From: Zanthoxylum bungeanum
Taxonomy: Eukaryota; Streptophyta; Magnoliopsida; Sapindales; Rutaceae
Direction: 5' to 3'
DNA: 64,000 bases
Assembly: GCA_019454045.1 (NCBI GenBank)
Contig: SKCR01010147.1
Coordinates: forward strand, 310,001-374,000
Part shown: piece by piece, positions 56,588 through 64,000 of the stretch
How positions within the stretch are numbered: position 1 is the stretch's first letter
Layout of the letters: each line of letters starts with the position of its first letter
Program-made: the position numbers and the translations under genes
Notes under the pieces: model-generated
Database searches by the model: none
Told to the model about the DNA's origin: nothing
What the model saw: the letters and a program-made list of their open reading frames with translations, nothing else

Positions 56588-57534
56588 GTTGGGCGTGCCG
56601 GATGAACGAGTACTCAAAATTGAAATCTGATTTCTAAAAATAAATATTGTAAAACGGGTTTTCTAAAGTCCAAAATTGATGAATAATTTAGATTTCAAAA
56701 AGGATGGTGAGAAAGTAAATTTTAGATCTATTGTAATTGAAATTGAAAAAAATTGCTTTAATTATTGAAACTGTAACTACAAAATGAAAGTGGGAATTAA
56801 TGAATTAATGCACGACTAAAGTACTGAACAGAGAATTTTAAATGGACTGAAACTAATGGAGATGAATTCTAAAAGGATAAAATTATAGGAGATAGAGTCG
56901 TTGGATTCTTGTATGTTGATTTTTGTGATTGATTCTCTGTTGTTCCTTTTATATGGGTTAAGGAAAATAAAAGCCCAGAGTTTTTTATATAAAACCCAAG
57001 CCTAGGCCTTCATATAGGTGGCCTTCACTTTTAAAGTCCAAATTCAGATTTTTTCACAAAAGTATAAGACTAAAGGCGAGCAAGCCTGGACCCGACGGTA
57101 TTAGATCGGGTCGGATCAACCAGGACTTTTTTGCCTACCCTATTCTTTAAGTTTTTAATGTGGTTATTTTGATAAATTTATAATTTTGTAATTTTAATTA
57201 AATTATAAGGATCTTATCGTAAATTATTCCACTAAATAAATAATCTCTGAGGAACTTTTCAGAAACGTGGGGCCATGGAACTTTCTGCCTCGTGCCTCTG
57301 ACCTAGTTACCCGAACACGTGCAGATTTTTCTAAAAAGCACGAGGAGGATCACGTGACGTCTACCACGCGCTACACAATCGCGTGGTCATAACCCCACCC
57401 CCTCTCCAAGAAAATCCAATTAAGTAACTAAAGCACTTTACAATCTTTAGGCGCCGCATTTGACCCACAGTTTTCGCGCTCTATGATTTCATACAATCAT
57501 GCCACGCGTCCTGATGAGATTTTAAATTGAAAAG
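56588..57534. other. Intergenic region with a G-box/CGCG-box cluster
   Basis: No coding. CACGTG at 57316 and 57351 (the second as CACGTGACGT), the inverted pair CCACGCG/CGCGTGG at 57364-57386, and CCACGCGTCC near 57502. These are typical plant promoter elements (bZIP/bHLH G-box; CAMTA-type CGCG box). No intact gene lies next to them except U2AF35, 1.7 kb to the left. Confidence 0.45.
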
Positions 57535-57712
57535 GTCATCATATCACATGGTCAAAGTGGAATCAAGTTTCGTCGATCTCACCTTGAGGTCCTGTATTCG
57601 AATTCTGAAAATGCGTTTCTTATAAGAGACTGAGACAGTCAGGAGTTTTACCTACTTTGCTTAAGCTCAGAATGAATGGTTTGAAGGCAGGTTTTCCAAT
57701 GATTCAAAAAAA
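57535..57712 (+). mobile_element. SINE-like element 1
   Basis: About 175 bp with a pol III B-box-like GTATTCGAATTCT near 57592, a body phrase TCTTATAAGAGACTGAGAC, a T-rich 3' part and an A-rich tail (AAAAAAAAAC at 57705). The layout suits a tRNA-derived SINE. The A box and 5' edge are unclear, and no clean target duplication was found. Confidence 0.55.
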
Positions 57713-57884
57713 AACTAAATTAATAAATTATAAGGAAATTATTATTTTGTATACAACCAAATTTTTAATCTGATTCAGTGTAAATATATAAAAGTTAACG
57801 TCACGTAGGTGATTCAATTTTGAAATAAAAAAAATAAAATAATTTTAATTAAATATTAAATTAAGTTAGTATTTTTCTTTTTTG

Positions 57885-58045
57885 AAATGTTGGAAACTCT
57901 ACCTTCAAACCACCCAACCCGGACTTAAGCGGAGCAGTTAAAACCTCCAGTTACCCCCAAACTCTTATAAAAAAAAATGTACAATTTATACTCGAACTCA
58001 TGACCTCACAACCAAAACCCAAGTCCTTTGCAACCGAATCACACC
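57885..58045 (-). mobile_element. SINE-like element 2, opposite orientation
   Basis: On the minus strand: GTGAGGTCATGAGTTCGAGT (B-box-like) near 58008, then TATAAGAGTTTGG, TTTAACTGCTCCGCTTAAG and GGTTTGAAGGTAGAG, ending in CAAAAAAGAAAAAT. It shares the order of phrases with element 1 and lies ~170 bases from it. Confidence 0.5.
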
Positions 58046-58059
58046 CCTTAAAACATTAA

Positions 58060-58605
58060 GTTAGTATATTCCTAATAAAAAATATATGCCAATTAGTGTC
58101 ATTAAACGTCAAAACAACAAGCTTCAAACAAATTAAACCAGATCAATACCAACCAAACTATCATAAAACCCTAGAACATGAAACTACAGAAAACCTGGAA
58201 AAAGTGAAGACGAATCCAAGTCGAGATCTCTCTCTGTCCTTAAGAACTTATTGGCACCGTCACAGGTGCTTCACGGATTCGCAATTGACCAATGTTCTCC
58301 CAGGATAACTTGGTTCCTTCTTGTCCAAGGTGCACTCCTTGACAAGTGTTTGAACTAGAGAAATGGTGGAACTCTCTCTAAAAAAAAAAACAAACAAACA
58401 AAACAAATGTCTCTACGAAATTCGGATTTCTTTCCTCCTATGTAATGGATATAATGCCTCATTTTATAAGGCATGTAAGGGTGCCAATATGGCACCCTTT
58501 GGGGTGGGGTGCAACCCTCCAAATGGTTGTACCCCTCACAAGCACCCAATGCTACAAAAGGACAGATTTACCCTTAATGAATATTTAGAAGAATTTCCAA
58601 CAATC
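58060..58605 (-). repeat. Copia-3 3' LTR
   Basis: Minus strand TGTTGGAAATTCTTC begins at 58605 after GTGAGGGAT. A TATAAAATGAGGC box lies near 58465. The left edge (~58060) is estimated, because the other LTR is outside the window. A 3' gap of ~570 bp separates it from the end of pol. Confidence 0.55.
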
Positions 58606-59180
58606 CCTCACAATTCTTCAAATATTCATGGAGACACTTAAGAGAGTTAGCATGAACTAAAGCTACATCGAAATAGGTAGCTTTCGCCTTGAACCTTTCC
58701 TAGTGAGTGACAATCGGATTTACTTGGCAAACCAGTAACACATAGTCTTGAACTGTTCTGCCATTGGTGTAAACCAAGATAACTGCCAACACACAGCTTT
58801 ACTTCGACCATTTTCCCGTTCTACGGTTGTGTTCATTTCGGCCCTGAACAACGGTCCCGGATTCATCAAACACTTTAGGGTAACCCGCCTTTAAAAGTTC
58901 TCATGGAAGCGGCCTCACTTCTTACTTGAAATAGGTGATCTACTATGAAGAGGTCATATGTCTTTACCCCCATTAGGACTCATCTCCTAATATAGTGATC
59001 ATTAAAAGCCTTAGTTTATCCTAACCAATGACAGACAGCACTCAACGTCATTATCGGAATGAGAAATAGTACAAAACTCTTCAGTGCTTGTTTTGAATTG
59101 CATAAAGTTTCTGTTGTCCATTTTGAACCTAGATCTTGGGATCTCCAGTCAGCTATGTTGGGTTTCCACAGTGACAATTC
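58606..59180 (-). other. Copia-3 3' untranslated region
   Basis: Between the RNase H stop and the LTR. It contains GACTGGAGATCCCAAGATCTAG near 59150 on the minus strand, a phrase I associate with the 3' part of such copia elements. No coding. Confidence 0.5.
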
Positions 59181-61131
59181 TTAGATTATAGGCTTCAAGC
59201 TCATTCCCCTCGATAACTTCTCAACTTGCTCTCGAGGTAAACCTTTAGTTAGTGGATCCGCTAGGTTTTCCTTCGACTTAACATAATCGATCGTTATTAT
59301 GCCACTTGAGAGCAGTTGAAGTATGGTATTCTGTCTCCGACGTATATGTCGAGACTTACCATTATACATTGTATTTTGGGCTCTCCCAAAAGCCGATTGG
59401 CTATCACAATGTATGCTTATCGCTGGCACTGGTTTGGGCCAACTAGGAATATCCGCCAGGAAGTTTCTAAGCCATTCTGCTTCTTCCGCTGTTTTGTCTA
59501 ACGCTATGAACTCAGATTCCATAGTAGATCGGGCAATACATGTTTGCCTCGAGGATTTCCATAACACGACTGCATTACCAAGTGTGAAAATAAATCCACT
59601 CGTAGATTTGGAATCCACCGTATCAGATATCCAGTTAGCATCGATATATCCCTCTAGTACAGTAGAATATCTCTCGTAATATAGCCCACATTTTGAAAAT
59701 TCTCTCAGATACCTCAAAACTCTTACTATGGCTTTCCAGTGGTTATGTCATGGATTGCTCGTATATCTGCTAAGCCGGTTCACAGCTTGAGCGATATCAG
59801 GTCGTGTGTAATTCGTGAGATACATCAGACTTCCGGTGATTCTCGAATACTCTAATTATGATACGCTTGAACCAATATTCTTTGATACATGAAGAGTTGG
59901 GTCCACATGGGTTCTAGCCACATTTAGATCTCATTTGATATATTTATCAAGTATCTTCTCAATATAATGAGTCTGAGATAATATATATCTGTCTGATGTC
60001 CTAGAAATCTTAATTCATAGGATCACATCAGCTACTCCCAAATCTTTCATATCAAATCTGCTGGATAACACGTTTTTTGTAGACTGAATCATTTCATGAT
60101 TACTACCAATTATCAGCATATCGTCTACATAGAGACACACAATGACATATCATTTTTTAGTTGATTTGGTGTACACACACTTATCACACTCATTGGTTTT
60201 GAACCCATTTGACAACATTTCTTTGTCAAATTTCTCATGTCATTGTTTAGGTGCTTGTTTTAATCCGTACAAGGATTTTACAAGTTTGTACACCTTCTGT
60301 TCTTGTCCAAGAACATTAAACCCTTCTGGTTGTTCCATGTAAATCTCTTCATCCAATTCACCATTCAAGAATGTCGTCTTTACATCCATTTGATGTATTT
60401 CAAGACCAAATATAGTTGATATGGTTATTAGCATTCTTATCGATGTGATACGAGTCACTGGTGAATATGTGTCAAAGTAATCAAGGTCTTCCTTTTGTCT
60501 ATAACCTTTTATGACAAGTCTCGCCTTGTACTTATATATTGATCCATCCGTTTTCATCTTTCTTTTGAATATCCATTTGTAGCCCAGCGGCTTACAACCT
60601 GGTGGAAGATCAACCAACTCCCAAGTATGGTTCTGTAGGATCGAATCAATCTCACTGTTAATAGCCTCTTTCCAAAGAGGTGCCTCCGAGAAGCCATAGC
60701 TTCTTTATAGCTTTGAGGCTCATTTTCTAACAAGTATGTCAGAAAATCGGGACCAAACGACTTAGACGTTCTAGCTCTTTTGCTACGTCTAGGCTCGATT
60801 GTCTCAGCATTTACACGATGATCTGATTCTTGGTCAACCTGATCACTGTCCTTGACAGTATCAACTGTTCTTTTGAGAGACTCTGTTCTCTGTCTTTCCT
60901 TGCAAGGAAACGTCTCTTCAAAAAATGCCGCATTCCTTGACTCAATTATCATGTTCGGATTGATGTCAGGAATCTCCAACTTGTGTATCAAGAATCAATA
61001 CGCACTACTGTTGCGAGCATATCCAATGAATATACAATCAACAGTTTTGGGTCTTATTCTAACCTTCTTAGGTTTATGAACCATTACTTTGGCAAGACAC
61101 CCCCACACTTTTAGGTATTTGTAAGAAGGTA
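59181..61131 (-). pseudogene. Copia-3 pol (integrase end, RT, RNase H)
   Basis: Fairly well kept Ty1/copia polyprotein, read leftwards. The integrase end is KYLKVWGCLAKV and DCIFIGYARNSS (61125-61000). The RT starts with PPGCKPLGYKWIFKRKMKT after a frame change near 60617, then YKARLVIKGYRQKEDLDYF, QMDVKTTFLNGELDEEIYM and SLYGLKQAPKQ. YVDDM is intact near 60125. Two stops occur at 60020-59900. RNase H (59717-59181) is open for 178 codons with [18 protein letters not shown] and HCDSQSAF, keeping the catalytic acidic residues, and it ends [11 protein letters not shown]. The integrase N-terminal part is cut off by gypsy-3 at 61134. Confidence 0.92.
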
Positions 61132-61133
61132 AG

Positions 61134-61781
61134 TGTACGGGCCAAATTTGGGCCAAGGGTAATTTCGACCTTTTGCTCCAGGCCCACCGCCAAATACACC
61201 CTTGAAGCTCTCTAATCAAACCCCAAAGACATGGCGCAGGCCCAGGCCTAATGAACACCATCACCCGCAAACGAATGATCATCTAAAGGTCAGTCCACAT
61301 AACGCTTTGGCTCATAAACACCATTCATAACCAGCCGTTCCAACCTACAACGGGTAAAAGAAGTAAATATCCCTCATGAAGTCGACCGTTACGAGTGATC
61401 AAGTGTGATTAAGGACATACCCCCAGGTGGGTATAAAGGAAAAGAGGCTTCATGAGGAAAGGGGGGGATCAAACTCTCAGAGCTCAACCATATTCAACTT
61501 CTAGCTCTCCTACCCATGGTTTTGGAACATCCTCAAGCTCGCCACTCCTTCCACTTACCGCCCCCATGGCAGTCTACAGAGTTCAAGGTAGCATCTAACC
61601 TTGACCTTCCATCTACTACTACCTTTTTTCAGTTACTGACTTGGGCGTTGGAGTGCCCCCGGCACCCACCACACCGGTAGGCAATACTCCCGCTCACTCT
61701 ATATCTTTGTTTTGCAGGATCGCTAGCGTCCCCAACTACAAATTCTCGATTGTGGACCTCGGGCGAAAACCAGCGTCTACA
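61134..61781 (+). repeat. Gypsy-3 5' LTR
   Basis: 648 bp, ending CAGCGTCTACA. GTATAAAGGAAAAGAGG near 61431 is a probable TATA box. It is shorter than the 764-bp gypsy-2 LTR, mainly upstream of the TATA region. Confidence 0.85.
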
Positions 61782-61784
61782 ATT

Positions 61785-61801
61785 TGGCGCCCACCGTGGG
61801 G
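61785..61801 (+). other. Gypsy-3 primer-binding site
   Basis: TGGCGCCCACCGTGGGG, the intact form of the gypsy-2 PBS. Confidence 0.9.
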
Positions 61802-64000
61802 CCCTAGCTATTCATTGCATGCAAAAATCTCTCTATCTACGATTCTTTCAAACACCTCTCCTCGTGTGGCTTCACACGACTAGCAAACAACAGATCTCAT
61901 GATCACTTAATTACCCATCTTCTAAAGACAATTGTAAACATTGAAGCAAATTTCTTCAACCCCCAAAGACGCGAGGCAGAAAGTTATCCCAGAAATCTTG
62001 TCATTCAATCCAACCACTTGGAAGCTTCAAAAATATGGCAAGTGACAATACGCGATAAGAAAACCATCCACCAAATCAGGAAAGAAGTCAACACATCCAC
62101 TCAACCGACCAAACATAACAAAATTTCTCCTCCATATGCAAAGGAATACAAGAGATTAAAAGGGCGATTATGTCAAGCCTACCCGATGTCAAACTACCAG
62201 TGAGAAAGAAAACCCATTTACTTCAATCAACATATATGGACCACCACATGAACCATTCTACACACTTCCTCCAGTCAACATGAGAATACTCTCATAATTC
62301 CCGGCATATCCAATCAACCAAGAAGTATTCTCTAAGGATGAAATCTATTCGAAACTACTTAGGGCGATTACCTTATAATTTAAATGGCATGGATATAATA
62401 TTATCCCCTTCAGACTGCGGAAGAGGATTGTCGACTCCTCTAGCTGGCATGAAAGATTACGTGAATGGAGTTTCATCAACTCTAGTCTCCATTAGACCTT
62501 AGATTCCTGGATCTACATCAGGAGCAAGAATGAAGACTTGGCGTGGACATCCCGATCAACCTTACCAGGTATGGCTTACACTTCTTAAGAATGTCTCAGT
62601 CGACATCACTAAGGCATGTGACTTATGATAGGCGTTATAATATGATACTAGCAATGTGTGTCCCAGTCAACACTATAATTTACACTAGATAATTATTTTG
62701 GATGGCTCAGTCGACATTTACCATGTTTGATAAAGAATTTGTTAGGGATGTCCCACTCGACATAAGTGTGTTAATGAAGATGTCACAGTTGGCATTACTA
62801 TGTATGTAGCTTGTCGCTTGCTAAATATTCCACACGACCCCCCAATGTTCAAGATCACATTTGACATGGGAATGAAAAAATCCTAGCTAGATGGCTGGAC
62901 TTTCATTCCAGACGACAATGAAGAAGTTCTAGCTAGAGTAAGAGACCTTCTTAAAGGTCATATAGAATGGAGACTCCCATATATCTATGTCATATTTAAC
63001 AAAGTGAGTGAATTCTCTAACGGATCATTGTCTGATTCATTCGACCATGGAGAGGAAGGAAAGATGGCCAGGTAAAAAGATATAATAAGCCATCATAGTT
63101 CCAAGCATATGGGACGCATGTTGGTATTCTCGACATCTGAATCGACAAGCACACTACAAGAAATGAATGGCCCACTCACTAAAGTACCATATGCATACTG
63201 CAAGATCCACACACACCGTAGAAAAGTCGCACGAGGAAATTGTCAACAAGCCCAAACAAACAAAGATAAACCCACGAAGACGCTACACGGCTCACAAACA
63301 CAAGCACATGCTCCACTTGATTCTTACATTACTACTCATTCTACCGAAGACAAGGAGGACGAATTTAAAAGTTTCAGCCGACACATTCGTATCTCTCTGC
63401 TGGGAGGGATTTAGGAAATTAGGCTCACTAGACTCCATAATTCTGCACAACTGTATTTATTTCCTTTAGCAGTGTCATCACCAACTGCCTTATTTTCAAT
63501 TATGGGAGTTCGCGTGTCGTCTGCGCAACTCATTCTCAACATACCAATAAAAAGCTAGAAAGCCTAGATAATAAGTAAAGTCCCAGCCTACGAAATGACA
63601 CTGCAAACTGCTCAAAGAAAGCCTCAAATCGAGACAAAGCCCCATCCGCAAGCCCAAGTCACTCAGCCCGTTTCAACCAGCCCAATAGCGCAACAACCCA
63701 AATTTGGTCCTACACAATGCTGTCGGTCCCTACAATTCAGCTCAATATAGGCCCAATTATGCAGCCTATGACATGGAAACGATGGCCCATTACAGCTCCA
63801 GACCAACCTAAAAGCTTGTAATACCAGCCCAAAAAAAAAATGATATCCCAACAGTTTTAACACCAACCGTCCAGCCCATAAAGAACAGCCAAAGCCGATC
63901 TTCATTTTCAAACATGTTCTCTTACTTGGATACACAAATGGGTTTCAAGTACTTGACATTAATGACACCAGCAATGTCAGTGAACTTGTTTCGAGGCGCG
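61802..64000 (+). other. Gypsy-3 interior, no recognised coding domain
   Basis: 62015-62205 is a short Lys/Gln-rich frame (EASKIWQVTIRDKKT) at the gag position. From 62400 to 62860 there are dispersed CAGTCGACAT/CCACTCGACATAAG words like those in gypsy-2. 63109-63414 is an open frame of 101 codons without recognised domains. 63580-63840 is rich in CAAGCCC/CAGCCCA words. No RT, integrase or zinc knuckle seen. Confidence 0.5.

Larger units (their letters stand above)
61134..64000 (+). mobile_element. Gypsy-3: relative of gypsy-2, running off the window
   Basis: Starts TGTACGGGCCAAATTTGGG inside the copia-3 integrase. LTR 61134-61781, PBS 61785-61801, then an interior without recognised pol domains to the window end. 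The LTR 3' part is close to that of gypsy-2 (shared GAGTGCCCCCGGCACCCACC and TTCTCGATTGTGGACCTCG), so they are two subfamilies of one family. Confidence 0.85.

Noticed and set aside
1..64000. tRNA, rRNA, organelle insertions, telomere arrays, CRISPR or bacterial operons
   Set aside because: None seen. Repeats found are all explained by LTRs, tandem arrays in retrotransposons or hAT/SINE elements.
1..64000. Endogenous plant pararetrovirus copies
   Set aside because: All RT and gag motifs seen fit Ty1/copia or Ty3/gypsy order and flank with LTR, PBS and PPT; no movement-protein or virus-type arrangement was seen.

Overview
The window is nuclear DNA of a flowering plant, probably a eudicot; the species cannot be fixed from the sequence. 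The evidence is an AT-rich background, plant Ty1/copia and Ty3/gypsy LTR retrotransposons with plant primer-binding sites, hAT elements with 8-bp target duplications, SINE-like units, and one spliced plant gene. That gene is the U2AF 35-kDa splicing factor (53813-55593, minus strand). It is the only gene that looks intact. Almost everything else is retrotransposon sequence, mostly broken by stops, frameshifts, deletions and later insertions.

Layout. 1-2551 and 12469-~12570: an Athila-type gypsy element (gag, PBS, LTR; minus strand) split by copia-1 (2552-12468, minus; two LTRs of ~2 kb, TSD TAAAA). 12580-14872: copia-2 (plus), with protease and integrase but no reverse transcriptase. 15100-17519: gypsy-1 LTR, PBS and gag (plus). 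17545-18600: a copia pol fragment (minus). 18605-22343: an unrecognised minus-strand coding unit with its own TATA box, split by a 2.1-kb solo LTR (TSD ATCCT). 22713-30205 and 47306-50635: partial copies of one large-LTR copia family joined in series, one holding a gypsy solo LTR (TSD GCAAA). 30206-47305: gypsy-2, a non-autonomous element sitting in that copia LTR. Gypsy-2 in turn holds 36307-46063, a gag-only gypsy element with two 2727-bp LTRs. 50644-52160: a decayed hAT transposon. 52169-57530: the U2AF35 gene island, with one small hAT element in intron 1 and another upstream. 57535-58045: two SINE-like units. 58060-61131: copia-3 (minus) with fairly well kept RT and RNase H, cut by gypsy-3 (61134 to beyond the window end), a relative of gypsy-2.

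The insertions give an order of events: old Athila, gypsy-1 and copia elements came first, then copia-1 and the solo LTRs, then gypsy-2, then the gag-only element within it. Three different element families carry reiterated short motifs between PBS and gag, and gypsy-2 and the gag-only element carry tandem repeats before their 3' LTR. No tRNA, rRNA, CRISPR or bacterial features were seen. All homology statements come from recognising conserved motifs by eye, not from searches.
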